Source of the DNA: Notamacropus eugenii
Lineage: Eukaryota > Chordata > Mammalia > Diprotodontia > Macropodidae
NCBI RefSeq assembly: GCF_028372415.1
Contig: NC_092875.1
Location: forward strand, 193,232,372 to 193,296,371
Reading direction: 5' to 3'
Length of the DNA: 64,000 nt
In this document: piece after piece, positions 23,912 to 35,310 of the stretch
Numbering within the stretch: the first letter of the stretch is position 1
Layout: each line of letters opens with the position of its first letter
The notes under the pieces: model-generated
What the model was told of the DNA's origin: nothing
The model's database searches: none
What the model saw: only the letters and a program-made list of their open reading frames with translations
Translations under genes and position numbers: made by a program

Positions 23912-24807
23912 AAAAGAGATTTCTTAAAGCTAATCCAAATCCTCCAGGCTGCCATTTCCTCTACTTCTGCCCTCAATGAAAATGAAATGACAAAGGCCAG
24001 CATAGCAGGACACTGAAGTAAGTTTTTTGTGCTGTTAGGGTTCTGTGTAAGCACACAGGGATCGGGGCTGAATATAAAAGAAAAGCCCTTCCCTTCAGCC
24101 ATGCGCCATCCAGCACCACCATCCTAACTCAGTAATATGTAAGGTTTGGTGAGAATAAAGAATTTAATATTTCCAAAATGCCACAGAAGCTCAGAAAAAA
24201 AAAAAACAGAACTTCTAGTAAACAAAAAAAGAGCCAAATATCCAAGACTGTTGGAAAGAGCATCAGAAACAAGGAAGTCTGAGTTCAGTGACGTTTGCAG
24301 GTTAAACTGCTTCATAAAATTTCACAGACTAACTTGGAATTTAGCAATTTCTGGCTATCCCCATTCAGTGAATTACTAGCCCCACCCCATTATGTTCTGC
24401 ACCTCTATGACGGTACTGTATTTTAGCCTAGAACTGCAGAGAAAATAGTGATCTAGGGACTGGGTCTCTGTTTTCTCTGTATATGAAACTCCTGAACAAG
24501 GAGACTCCTACTCATCAACCATGGTGGCAAATGTTAGTCTTAAGGGAATCTTCTGGGGCACTGAGGGAGACCTGGGGTCACATAGTATGGCAAAACCTGA
24601 ACCCAGGTGTTCCTGACTCCACGGTCATTTCTCTAGCTACTACCCTATGCTGTCTCTAAGATGCAGAATGGTAAATGAAATTAAGCTTCAAGAATACACA
24701 TTTTTTTTTCTTCATTGACATTACTAAAATTTTAGGAAAAATCAAAAAGAGGTTTTCCATTAGTACTTCCTTTTCACAAATTGGGAAATATCCTCATGGT
24801 CAAATTG

Positions 24808-24808
<1 letters not shown>
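23912..24808. other. No gene seen; one SINE fragment
   Basis: Bases 24540-24655 resemble a decayed SINE ('acccaggtgttcctgactcc'). The open frames at 23764-24379 on both strands overlap one another and have no domain. Confidence 0.4.

Positions 24809-24857
<49 letters not shown>
24809..24857. repeat. (TG)n microsatellite
   Basis: A perfect TG tract of about 24 units. Confidence 0.97.
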
Positions 24858-24859
<2 letters not shown>

Positions 24860-26335
24860 GTAAAAGAGTGTTATGTTTTATTTGAAACAAAACTGAGAAT
24901 AGGAAATTATCAGCAAATGCAACATAAAATATTATTTCAAAATATATTCTTTGACCATTTTAAGATATTATGAACTTTGAAAATCACTGTAAATCAACAT
25001 CAGTATTATTAATATGGAAAAACTGATTAAACACTGATAACTTTTGAGAGTTGAAATATGAGTTACAAAGAAGGTAGCAAATGATTCTCCAACTACCTTT
25101 AGGTGTAATTGAAAAATACTCTGTAAGTAGATGAATAAATCTTCCCCCTTTGCACACAATAACATTTTTGATCCCAGTGAGATCAATTCTCATACAGAAT
25201 ACATTTTTTAATCAGCCAAATCTATATTAAGTAATTTCCCTATTGTTTTCTTGGGTAAGATCATTATAAAATATTGAACTGAATTATATTAATACAACCA
25301 TAGGCCATTTTCTTGTTTATTTATTGAGGGATTTTACTTTTTAAACTAGGAAGACTCTAGGAAGGTGTTAACCTGATACCATGACCCGGTCCCTACTGGT
25401 GGGGGAATTGTCCTTAATTATCAAATCTATAAGTAAAAATTAATTACCAAATGCATAAAATATAAATTATATATTGAAATTATAAAGGGGGTCAGGAAAG
25501 CAACTCCCTTAGTTAAAAAGGGACCCTGAGGATATAAATAAAAGAGACAAGTGCTGAGAAGTGAGAGGGATTGGTACCCTAAGTCTTGCTTACTCCCTGA
25601 ATCCAGAATATAACAACTCAGCAGTATTAGTAGCCTAGGAGCTAGAGGCATCACTAAAATAGGACCTTCCTTGGAGAACCACAGGGCATACTGGCTTGAA
25701 TAGGGATGGAAAACAGCTGTGTTTTCTTTTTCCTTTCAGAGATAGAATATGGGGAACTCAGGCTCAAACCATGGTGGTACCAAGGTTAAAGGCCAGTGCT
25801 CTCCAACATGATAACTTGCCCCTAGGAGACCTGAGACCAATTGGAGGGTGGGAAAATAGATGGCATCCAAGCTCCATAATAACCAGTCTTGGGGTCTGTC
25901 TCCAAAACAACCACACCCTATTCTTCTCCAACATTCCTCTACTTTCCTTCCTCCCCAAGCTGTGAAAGTTCCCAACCTCCCCACTTCTGCAATTAGAGTC
26001 AAACCCTGAGGGCACTTCTGGAGAGGGGAAAGATCTAAACACTAAAGAGAATAAAGCAGCAGCTACCTAGGTGCCATAGGGAAAATGTCCCTTCCCTTCT
26101 GGCATTGAAACCCCTAGACCCTCAAATCACCTCAAGGCTCTAGAAGCACCCTTTAGAGGGCTCAGGCTCCTGGGCAGTGAGCAACTGATAGGAGTTCTAC
26201 CTCCTCCCTGAGACAGAATGAGTCATGCAGAATGAGTGGGCTTGTGGCTTCTCTTACAGATCTCATTACATTAGTTTTGCTCATAAAAAACCACCCCTCC
26301 TTTCCTGAACTTCCGTATTTTAGTCAAAGTCACCA
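24858..26335. other. 1.5 kb without an identifiable gene
   Basis: The first 500 bases are A+T-rich. From about 25,500 to 26,270 the base composition becomes more balanced and frames of 88-92 codons open on both strands (25696-26042). They mask one another and have no domain, so I do not support a gene. An old LTR or other interspersed repeat is a possible reading. Confidence 0.4.
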
Positions 26336-26339
26336 CTAT

Positions 26340-26695
26340 TCTTTATTCACCCAGTTTATCATCTTCAGTGTGAATTCAGTGTCATGTTTTTAACTCCTCA
26401 CTTCCCTCCCCCCCCAGGATCAATCAACTGCCAGATCTTTTTGTTCTATTTCTATATCTCTCGAATTGGTCCCCTCCTCACTCTTCACAGTCACCACAGT
26501 ATTTGAAGTCCTTATGACCTCTTACATGGATTATGGCCTCATAACTGGGCTTCCTGACGCTTCCAGCCTCCACACAGCTGCCAAAGTGATTTTCTCAAAG
26601 CCAAGGTCTGATCATGTCACTCCCTCCTCAGTAAATTTCAGTGCCTGTCTACTTACTCTAAGATCAAATATCATTTCATTGTTATCGCATCCTTT
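26340..26695 (-). mobile_element. L2 LINE fragment, antisense
   Basis: Complement blocks 'tcaactgccagatctttttg', 'ctcttacatggattatggcc', 'cacacagctgccaaagtgat' and 'ctgatcatgtcactccctcc'. This is the L2 ORF2 C-terminal region; no open frame remains. Confidence 0.8.
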
Positions 26696-26699
26696 TAAA

Positions 26700-27205
26700 A
26701 TTTTCTATTTATATATAAGATTTACAAGGCATATAGCGATTAAGACAATGGAGCATGAAGATAATTTTTAAATAGATAAATAAGCATATTGATAACAGGG
26801 TACATGTTTAAAAAAAAAAAAAGCTTGGAGGCCATTCTTCTAAGAAACCCATGGCCCTAAAACAAAATAGAGGTAAATGCCGGGTTAGGGGTAATAAGAA
26901 AAAAAAGCTAATCCCAGACAAAACAACTGACTAGTAAATCTACTTCAGGCAAAGCTGAAGAGAGTACAGATTAAGGATGATATTCATTCGTAGAACTCTT
27001 AAGGAACAGGAGCAATGGAAAAATAAATGAAATCACTGTCAAAGCAGAGCAAGAATACCTGAAACAAACTGGATGAATAGGTCAGAAAGGGAAGGGTCTT
27101 TCTTACTTGAGGAACCAGGAACAAAGGTGAGAATTTAAAAGGGCTCAGAGTCATTACCAGGAAGTTAAAGGAAATTTCCATGAAATCTTTACAGAAAGGT
27201 CTATC
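26700..27205. other. No gene seen
   Basis: It includes an A-run at 26811-26822. The antisense 90-codon frame at 27271-26999 overlaps the SINE and has no domain. Confidence 0.4.
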
Positions 27206-27440
27206 ACCCCAGCAGCTAGGTGACCAGGTGGATAGGAACCTGGAGTCAGGAAGACCTGAGTTCAAATCCAACCTCAGACACTTACTAGCTTTGTGACCCT
27301 GGGCAAGTCATTTAATCTGTTTGCCTCAGTTTCCTCATCCATCAAATTCGCTAGAGGAGGAAATGGCAAAACACTTCAGTATCTTTGTCAAGAAAACCCC
27401 AAATGAGGTCACAAACAGTCACACACAACTGACACAACAA
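27206..27440 (+). mobile_element. tRNA-derived marsupial SINE (MAR1-type)
   Basis: Head 'agcagctaggtgaccaggtg', then 'gacctgagttcaaatccaac', 'gtgaccctgggcaagtca' and 'aagaaaaccccaaatgaggt', ending at 'ctgacacaac'. Complete unit. Confidence 0.92.
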
Positions 27441-28288
27441 GTAGCACCCAAAGGAAGAAATGTTTGTAAGATTGCTCCCCAACAGGCAAAAGTCATCGTG
27501 GTTTCAGAAAACATCTATCTGGAAGTCAGAAATCAAAATGGAAATGTTATATTTTCTTTTTAAATTGTGGGAATACTTATCATCAAGTCTGCAACACAGT
27601 AATACATGCAAACACATTAATGAATCAATAAATTCTAGCATAGAGCATCATTCCATCTCGCAAAAAACTTTATTTTGAAATTAACCTTTACTCATACATA
27701 ATCAACGTCAATTCATAGATAGGAACGGTCAGCACTTACAATCCACTGGCATTATCTGTCAGGAACTGAGTCACCTCCACACCCTAATGAAGGATCAGAA
27801 TAGTCCCTTATAGTTTACCTAGGTGTAAGTGTGCCCTTTTTTGTGAATGTTGTTCAGATCTGTGATTTCATCAGTGTCTGGAAACTCCTAGCATGGAAAC
27901 TCTCCACCAATTCAGAACTTGATTCAATGCTTCTCCTATACAATGAGTACTTAATAAATGAACATTAAGTAAATACCTAATTATTGTATACATGATAGGC
28001 TAATATTCAACCCATGTAGCTGCCCCCACTCAAGAGTCTCATTCATCAGTTCACTGAGGACCCACCAGGCTCCAAAGATATGCTAAAGGCATCAGATTCT
28101 AATATCAATAGGTGGATAAATAATAAATATTTCTAGGCAATAGGATTATTTGGTAGCACCCTTAACTACAAAAACACAGATTTAACAATACTGTGCCTTG
28201 AGAATTAAATGAGATAACATAGATTTATTATTACTATTTTTACTGTCCAGTTGTTACATCCCATAGATAAACATACTACCAGTCATAA
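27441..28288. other. No gene seen
   Basis: Overlapping frames at 27460-27678 run out of the SINE. A short CORE-SINE-like tail with 'gagtacttaataaatgaaca' lies at about 27945. Confidence 0.4.
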
Positions 28289-28502
28289 TTTAGGTCAGAT
28301 ACAACCCTTCATGACCCCATTTGGGGTTTTCTTCGCAAAGATACTGGAGTGGTTTTATCATTTCCTTCTCCAATGGATCCATTTTTTCAGGCAATCAGAG
28401 CTTAAGTGACTTGCCCAAAGTACACAGCTAGGAAATGTCTGAGGCTGGATTTGAACTTAGCTCTTCCTGACTCCAGATCCAGCACTCTATGAGCTGAAAT
28501 AC
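28289..28502 (-). mobile_element. tRNA-derived marsupial SINE (MAR1-type), antisense
   Basis: Complement blocks 'catgaccccatttggggttt', 'tactggagtggttttatcat', 'ggctggatttgaacttagct' and 'cagcactctatgagc'. Confidence 0.88.
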
Positions 28503-29224
28503 CCATTGCCTTTATCCTGCTACTAACCATAACATAATCCATACAACTTGAGAATTTGTTCCATGTTGCAAACCTGGAAGACTGGCAAATAAATTAAAAG
28601 ATAAAGCATATCTTAGCTCCAAGCCAAATCAAAATGGAGAATGAAAGCAATTAGCTGGATACTTTAAAAGAAACATTTTTGCCTGAGTAACCTAGAAAAG
28701 TGAAATGTTGTGGCTGAGCTACCCTAATAACTGCCTCCAACCTCCACTTTAACTGGAGAGAACTAGACTCAGTATTTCAGAAATGCAGACTACCTCTAAG
28801 TGGTTTATGTATAAGATCTCTAGATCATCATGCATCCACACTCTTTGTACTCTATTTTCTTTCATTAAAAAGGAGAATGTCATACTTAAAATTCACAAGG
28901 AAGATTTCAGATTTATATTACTGGAAATTAAAGCTCTCAATTTCTTCAATGCAGATAACGCATACACAACAACATTCTATGTTTCAAAAATTTTCAGGAA
29001 TCTATAAAATGGATAAATCAGGAAATTATCATTTAAATTAAGAAATAATTCTTTACTCTGAGAGACTCCAATGACACATTTAAGTGTTTAAAAGATAACA
29101 AACCACTGGTGCTAAGAGACCAAAGAAACTTATTAAATAAGGTGAGGACTCACTGATAATTGAAAACTAATCAGAAATTATGACAAAACATCTATAAAAT
29201 TAAAAGACTGAAAAACTCAGCAAT
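28503..29224. other. No gene seen
   Basis: A+T-rich. The plus frame at 28783-29007 (74 codons) has no recognisable domain. Confidence 0.4.
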
Positions 29225-29370
29225 CATTTGCTTCCTTCATGAAGTCACTATACCAGGCACAGCAAATGCAAAAATATTTATTATGAGAGTACTTTACAAA
29301 TAATACAAGTTCTTGCTCTCAAGGGACTTAAAGTCGAGTAGAGACATATATGCAAATAAGGTTAAAGAAT
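29225..29370 (+). repeat. Family Z repeat fragment
   Basis: 'cactataccaggcacagcaa' and 'gctctcaagggacttaaagt' align with the segment at 18530-18605. Confidence 0.5.
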
Positions 29371-29454
29371 GAGAGGGAATTCATTTACAAACATGATTTA
29401 TAAAGAACTTTTCAGGAACACAACTATTGTCTACCCAGAAATAGGCCTTAAAAA

Positions 29455-30178
29455 GCTTCCTAATGCTGTGAGAACACAGATACCCTAGTACATTTTTGGC
29501 AGAGCTCTGATTGGTCCACCTATTCTGGAAAGCAATTTTGTATCATGCCCAGAAAGTTATCAAATGATGCACACTCTTTGATAGGACTATACCATTACAA
29601 GGTCTATACCACAAAGAAATCAAAGAAAGAGGAAAAGGATATATGTGTGTAAAAATATTTACAGTAGCTCTTTTTGGTGGCCCCAAATCCGCCTTTTGGA
29701 TAATGATTAAATAAATTGTAGCATGTGAATATATTGAAAAATAAAGAAATGAAGAATATTAATATAAGAAATAATGAAATCAATAACTTCAGAAGAAACT
29801 GGGAAGACATTTGTGAACTGATGCAAAGCAAAGTGAGCAGATCAAGGAAAACAATTTGTACAGTGAAAAAAGCATTATTGAAAGAGATAACTTGAAAGAC
29901 TTTACAACTCTGATCAACAGCATTGGTAAACCACGAGTCCAAAAGAATGAAAAAGAAATATATCACTCACCTCCTTCTAGAGATACAATAAACTTCAAAT
30001 GCTGAAAGAGGTACACATATTTTTGGAAATAGCTAATGTGGGAATTTGTTTTGCTGGACTATGGAAGTTATGTGTTGAGGGCTTGTGGGGGGGTAACTTG
30101 GAGGGGGAAGGAGGATCAGATTATTGTTTTAATACTTGTTAAATAAAAAAGGAAAATAATAACCTATTTTAATGCAAA
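29455..30178 (+). mobile_element. Old L1 LINE 3' end, sense
   Basis: ORF2 C-terminal and 3' UTR blocks in order: 'ttggtccacctattctggaa', 'accacaaagaaatcaaagaa', 'aaaaatatttacagtagctc', 'tttttggtggccccaaa', 'tttgtgaactgatgcaaag', 'agtgagcagatcaaggaaaa', and a terminal 'ggagggggaaggagg' with an A-rich tail. The frame is heavily broken. It is much older than the HAL1 at 54.7-57.5 kb. Confidence 0.8.
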
Positions 30179-30265
30179 AAAAAGCTTCCCACCTTATTTT
30201 GCCAAATTTACTCAATTTGGTCTGAGTTAAAAATGCATTCTTTAAGGCTTCATATCCACTCAGTG

Positions 30266-30512
30266 TACTTAAGTGTCACAGTAGATAGAGTGCCAGGCCT
30301 GGAGTCAGGAGGTTCTGTGTTTAAATCTAGTCTCAGAAATTTACTAACTGTGTGACCCTGGACAAGTTACTTAATCCTGTTTGCCTCAGTTTCCTCATCT
30401 ATTAAATGAGCTGGAGAAGGAAATGGTAAACCATTTTAGTATCTTTGCCAAGAAAACCCCAAATGGGTCATGAAGAGGCAGACATACCTATACCTAACAA
30501 GATGAAACAACA
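30266..30512 (+). mobile_element. tRNA-derived marsupial SINE (MAR1-type)
   Basis: 'gtagatagagtgccaggcct', 'gtgtgaccctggacaagtta', 'ctcagtttcctcatctatta' and 'aagaaaaccccaaatgggtc', ending 'gatgaaacaacaac'. Complete. Confidence 0.92.
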
Positions 30513-32799
30513 ACCTCCACTCGGGGTCTTTATACTGAGAGTGACAGAAAGATTATTCTCTCAGGCTGATCATTCTGTAGTCTAGGCTACAGAGAGCTCA
30601 AGTGTGAAGTAATTTTATATAGCTTCAAGTACATAATAAGTAGGCATTTCTGAAATATTGTGGAACTGAATTGAATTAGTCTTTGTTAATCCACTGGAAA
30701 ATAGAATTAATACCATCTTGATATGAGTAAATTTGTGAAACTTATTCCTCTCCTCCCCTCCCCAATAAAATATCATGGAATTCTGCATCGATAACATTCC
30801 TTTCCTTGGGAAAGAAAAGACAAAAATGAGACTCCACCCATATCACATTCAGATAGTCATTGAAGACATGAAAAAAGTGAAAAGAAAGCATAAGAGAAGC
30901 ATTGAGCTACCCCTAAAGTTGTTGAAGGTGAAATTTTTAAAAAAAGTGAAGCTACAAATTCCCAATTCTACACTCTAGTCAAGATCTCATTTTCTGTAGA
31001 AAGTTACCCTAGGTCTTCCAAATAAACTAAAACATATCTTAACCTATTCTGTAACAAAATTTCTAAGATTGGGGGCAAGGGGGTCAGTTCTTTTCTACAC
31101 TGAGAGGTGGTAGGATGGAAGCACTCTAGTTACAGAGGAAGGTTTCAGTGTTTCCAACAGATATTTGGTAGTTGATACAGAGAAAGTTAACTTTCTCACT
31201 CAAACTATCTCTCCTCAACTCTTTTTCTTCCAGTTCCTCTTTTGCTCTCTTCCGATAGTCCCCTCCCCCTTTACCTCCCAAGCTTTCCTATAGTCTAAAA
31301 TGATTTGCAATGCTATAGATGAAAGTAGAGACTGGGTTTATATAAGTCCCGAGGGTTGGAGATGAGATGATTGCCCTAGGAAAAAAAATCCAAAATCACT
31401 ACAAACAAATAATATGAATATGCATCCCTTTTTTATGTAAAAGAGAAAGTCTCCACAACAGAGGAAAGAATGATTTTTTTTTTAAAAAAAAAAACTGTTT
31501 TTGTCGAGGGAGAAAGGAGCTCCCTCTTCACAAGGAAACAGCTTTATTCTGTCTCAGTCCAGAAGGATTTGACGTTGTATTTGTGTCTCTGTCTGTACAA
31601 GCGGCTGTCCACTCGGCAAGACAACTGCGGGATAGTAACTCACGACTTTACAAAATGCACACAAGTTAGCATCTGTTCTGTCTCCCAATTTCCTGTCTCT
31701 CCACTGTCTCTCCATTTCGAAACTTTTGATGAAGCACTAGTCAGGTGGAGGTTACAGTTAGACTCTCTCACTGGAGAAAGTAGCAGGTTGGCTCATTAAA
31801 CAATGAATAAGTCAAACTTAGACTTCCTCATTGCTAAAGAAATTCGAGTAGAAAGGGCAACAGGTGTAGTCATGTTTGAAAAGCGATAGAGTAAAAGATC
31901 AACAAGTGAAAGGGAGAGAAGGAAAGAGATACCTGGCCAAAATGAAAAAGCGCCAAGTAACCATATCAAGTACACCACTATCATTCATAGTTGCCCAGTG
32001 GGCCCAAATCAACTCACCAGGAATACCTGTATCTATTTTTGTCATTTACGTTTTATGATTCCCCGACAGTAACTAACTGCCTCACCCTGTCAGGGAGTAA
32101 CCTTTTCTCTTAGCTCTAGAGCGACTCAGGAGCCACAGACTCCTAAAGATAAGGTGAATCGGAATCAAATAGAGGCACTCCAAAGACTTCTGAATCTCAG
32201 AATGTCATTCTTTACACATGGACGGGTGTACACCTACCTGTCTTTAGAAAGTTTGACCAATGCCTTTTTTTTCAACTTCCTAAATAGCACACTTTCACAG
32301 GAAAGTTCCCCTCCGTTTAAAACATATGCTACTGCTTTGATAACTAAATCAGACATTTGTGACAGTGCATAGGTGATGAGGACCTTAAAAAATTTAATTC
32401 TGAATTTAAAATAGTCTAGAGTCTGTCTTGTTGACATTTTGTTACCAGGGAAGAGATGAAGGAGGGGGAGGGGCGAGAAGAGAAGGTAGGGGCAAAAGCC
32501 GACGGGGAGGCAAAGGATCGTTTAGGACCTAAAAAGCTGAAGTTCACGCTTTAACCTGTCCCTCAAACTACACCCATTTCCTTTCAAAAGTGTACATTCC
32601 ATTTGCAGTGTAACTTCTCACTGTTGCAAAACAGGCCCATGTGTCTAGCCTGTTAGCAAAATCCCGGACGAGTTTAAAAGATTTAACTTTTTCCCCCTCC
32701 TACAGAACACGTCTGTCTTTCTCCCCACCACTCATGCCCCCAGAGTTCTATAGTGGTCGCATGGTGGGTGAAAAAGGGTCCAGTTCCTGTTCCCTGCTG
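30513..32799. other. Repeat-free interval downstream of MBOAT1 exon 1
   Basis: About 2.3 kb in the 5' part of MBOAT1 intron 1 with no transposon that I recognise, unlike the rest of the intron. Open frames of 60-109 codons (for example 31470-31799, plus) have no domain. GC and CpG content rise toward 32,460-32,540, close to the CpG island. Confidence 0.5.
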
Positions 32800-32803
32800 T
32801 TAC

Positions 32804-32902
32804 CTGGTCCAGAGGGATGCCCAGGAGGTCGCTGACCGGGTGCAACAAGGTGGAGCCCGTGGTGCGATAGGCAAGGCTGGACGGCAGCGGCTCTGTTGCC
32901 AT
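32804..32902 (-). CDS. MBOAT1: MBOAT1 exon 1 (coding part), lysophospholipid acyltransferase
   Basis: The minus strand encodes 33 residues starting MATEPLPSSLAYRTTGST and ending LLGIPLDQ. Codon 33 (CAG, 32806-32804) is followed by GTAACA, a splice donor. From memory, human MBOAT1 begins MAAEPQPSSLSYRTTGST and also reaches LLGIPLDQ before its first membrane segment; MBOAT2 is less similar here, so MBOAT1 is preferred. The start at 32902 has A at -3 and G at +4. MBOAT1 is a multi-pass ER membrane protein that transfers acyl chains to lysophosphatidylserine and lysophosphatidylethanolamine in phospholipid remodelling. This exon covers only the stretch before the membrane core; the catalytic His and Asn are encoded by later exons, which should lie left of the window or be unrecognised in it. 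An in-frame Met lies upstream at 33031, but family alignment supports 32902. Confidence 0.9.
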
Positions 32903-33480
32903 CCTGCATCTTCGGGGGGGCTGTCGCGTCTGCCCCAACCCCGAGTCACCCTCCCTGGGGTCTTCGCCCGGCCTGGGTGGGGACTTGACCCCAGGGATAA
33001 GCGAGCCTAGGGGACGCGGCGAGGAGGCCAACCGTCAGTCGGGCTCCGGGCGGCAGGCGAGCAGAGCCGGAGGGAGCCGGAGGGGTGCAGCCCTGGCGCT
33101 GCAGCTGGTACTGTGACCACGGCAGAAGTTGGCCGGGTGGGGAGCCCGCTCAGCTTCCCGCTCCCCTCCTCTTCCCTCTTATTGGGCGCAGTGACCCAGG
33201 ACAGCCCCGGGAGGGTGGGCGTTGGGGGGAGCGGAGGGCGGGAGTCTGCTAACAGCAGAGCATTCCCTCCCTCCTCCCGCCCTTCTCTGCCTTCGAGAGA
33301 GGTCGAAAGAGAGAATGAGAGAAGCCTCCGCCCCCGCGGCCTCACCCTCCTACGGAGCTGGGAGTGAGGACTGGGCGGGCAGCCGGCGCACCCCGGTCCT
33401 GATCTCCCCACTAAGGCATCTAGCCCAGACCTCCTACCGGGACTCAGGTCAGTCCCTGCGAGGACTCCATTGTCAAGGAG
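32903..33480 (-). promoter_or_regulatory. MBOAT1: CpG-island promoter and 5' UTR of MBOAT1
   Basis: G+C and CpG density rise sharply between about 32,800 and 33,480. I see no TATA box near a plausible start. On the minus strand there is a CCAAT box (ATTGG on plus at 33181-33185), and GC boxes lie at about 33236 (GGGCGG), 33327 (complement) and 33373. This is the layout of a TATA-less housekeeping promoter with dispersed starts. The transcription start cannot be placed from sequence. Overlapping long frames in this GC-rich block (84-194 codons, both strands) are composition artefacts. Divergent transcription to the right is possible but unsupported. Confidence 0.75.
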
Positions 33481-33514
33481 CCCCTTGCCCCGGTTTCCTC
33501 TAAGATCACGCAAC

Positions 33515-33705
33515 TTATATTTGGAAGGGGTTCGACAAATCACCTTGTTCGATCCCCTTTCTAAGTTGTGAGGAAATTCAGACCAAGACAAGTGACTTGC
33601 CTAAGTTTATACAAGTAACAAATTTAAACAAAGGGCAGGTATCTGAACACAGATCCGCTGACTCTAAATTGAGTGCTTTTTTCATTGCACCACGCTTGCC
33701 CAAGA
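33515..33705 (-). mobile_element. Old CORE/L3-headed SINE, antisense, beside the CpG island
   Basis: 'tatttggaaggggttcgaca', 'gaggaaattcagaccaagac', 'aagtgacttgcctaag' and 'attgcaccacgcttgcc' follow the complement of an old mammalian SINE. It marks the outer edge of the repeat-free promoter interval. Confidence 0.7.
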
Positions 33706-33884
33706 ACTCCCATCGGCGCCTTGCTCTGCAAGATTCCCCAAAAGTCATCTCCGCTGACAGCTATTGCTCTGATGTCGGAGAGTCTTTGGGTTGATTCCTG
33801 AGCGCCTGAAGCAAGGGAGGAAAAGTGCCGCAATTCTCAGATTCGTGTCCTGCTCCTAAGCAGTTCACCACAGGTCCCACTCCT
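33706..33884. other. No gene seen
   Basis: Short stretch between a SINE and a purine tract. No feature recognised. Confidence 0.4.
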
Positions 33885-33985
33885 AACGAGAGAGAAACAG
33901 AGAGACAGAGACCGAGATAGGAGGAAGAAGGGGCGGGGGGGGAGGGGGGAGAGAGAGAGGGAGGGAGAGAGAGAGGTTAAGAGAG
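33885..33985. repeat. G/A-rich simple repeat with G-runs
   Basis: GAGA and GGGA units with a central 'ggggcggggggggagggggg' at about 33930. The G-runs could form a G-quadruplex on the plus strand. Confidence 0.9.
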
Positions 33986-34299
33986 AGAAACACTTCTAGT
34001 TCCTAAAGCCATGCTTAGACAGTATTGTTTATTTTAAAATCTGATTTTCCCATTGCTTCCTGGCATTTCTTCACCTTCTCCTCAAGTAATTAACCAAGAA
34101 CCCATTCTTTCCCCTTTCTTCCACACTTTGAGATAAAGGAAACCACCCTTTTCTGTTTGCACTTTTGTCTTTAGAGCTCCCTAGTCATGAGAACAGCAAT
34201 TATTTACTCCTTAGCCCTATCTTTGATATTGTTAAACTGTGGAATGTAGCTAGTCACAGAAAGTTTTCCTGCTGCTACTCAGTCTTTTATAGATAGAAG

Positions 34300-34480
34300 A
34301 GATTAGTGGTTCTAGCACCCAGGTTTTGAGAACAGGAAAACTAGATTCAAATCCTGCCTCAAACATGCACTAGCTATGTGTGATCCTGAGATAGTATCTC
34401 AACCTCTCTAGGCCTCCATATTATAGATAAGGAGGTTGGATTTAATGACTTCTAAGGTCTCAGGAATTGGACATAATCAA
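34300..34480 (+). mobile_element. MIR-type SINE
   Basis: 'aactagattcaaatcctgcc', 'catgcactagctatgtgtga' and 'aaggaggttggatttaatga'. Old plus-strand copy. Confidence 0.65.
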
Positions 34481-34559
34481 AAGTTCTAGAGACAGTCACC
34501 CAGTAATTTCTGCATGTTGATGACAGCTCTTGAAGCATACTAGCAACAATTCTAAAATA

Positions 34560-35310
34560 CTATTATCCCATACTAAAAATATAGATCCTAAAATATTCTT
34601 GAGATTTCAACAAATAAACCATACTGGAATCAGAGCACTGGCACAGACAAACCTGGTGCCCATAATCACCTAGACATAACATTGATCCAGAAAATTTTAA
34701 ATAATAGTTTGAATAGCTGTCACCACTCTGAATATTCAAAATCTTCAAACTTTGTAAAAAAAAAAAAGTTCCAAAATATAAAGACCTGGTACAAGAAATC
34801 ACAATCTTGTGGGAAGATGAAGTACATATCATCGCTTTTTTCTTGACTGCTGCTGGAGTTGTCCCAAAGATGCTTTTAGTGAGCCTATAGAAGATGAGCT
34901 TACATCTAAATACTTTTATTTATTCAACCTCCACAATAATAGACAAGACATTAAACATTTTTAAAAGAATAGTGATTTGTCCTAAGACTATTTTTCGCAG
35001 CCATACAAAAAAATGAGAAAGTAATCATAGGAAGAAACTCAACCAACAATATGTAGATAAAGCTATTTGCTTACAAAAACAGAGAAGCTTATGATATCAA
35101 TACAGAATTAGGTCATTGCTACCAGAAACCAAAGAAAGTTCACTCTTAAGGACCTAGGAATTATAGATCAATGCATACTTTTTAAGGAAATCATGGAAAT
35201 TGGGCCACATATCATTTCAGGTTGAAAAATTTAGTACCTTCTGAATATTAAGAAAGGCATGATCAAGTGAACAGAATTATACAAAAAAAGGTCACTATTC
35301 TTTATAATTA
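34560..35310 (+). repeat. Unclassified repeat family X, copy 2
   Basis: It carries a left block ('cttgagatttcaacaaataa') and a right block ('gctgctggagttgtccca') that recur in the same order about 750 bp further on. No domain is recognised; A+T-rich. The family may be a decayed transposon. The 89-codon antisense frame is not supported as a gene. Confidence 0.5.

Noticed and set aside
25696-26042. Possible exon or small gene (frames of 88-92 codons on both strands)
   Set aside because: Frames on opposite strands mask each other, and there is no domain or splice-site pattern that favours one.
29604-29966. 120-codon minus-strand frame rich in Phe, Leu and Ser
   Set aside because: It is antisense to an old L1 3' end; the hydrophobic look comes from A+T-rich sequence.
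1-32803. Further MBOAT1 exons within the window
   Set aside because: I looked on the minus strand for the first membrane segment (expected to start VNFVVCQL) and did not find it. Absence by eye is not proof; tblastn would settle it.
32732-33031. Longer MBOAT1 N-terminus starting at the in-frame Met at 33031
   Set aside because: The family protein begins at the MATEP Met (32902), which has a good start context. The extra 43 residues are Pro/Arg-rich and look like translated 5' UTR.
33007-33591. 194-codon minus-strand frame upstream of MBOAT1
   Set aside because: It lies in the CpG island, is Pro/Arg/Gly/Ser-rich with no domain, overlaps open frames on the other strand and its first part is SINE sequence. 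GC-rich sequence has few stops.
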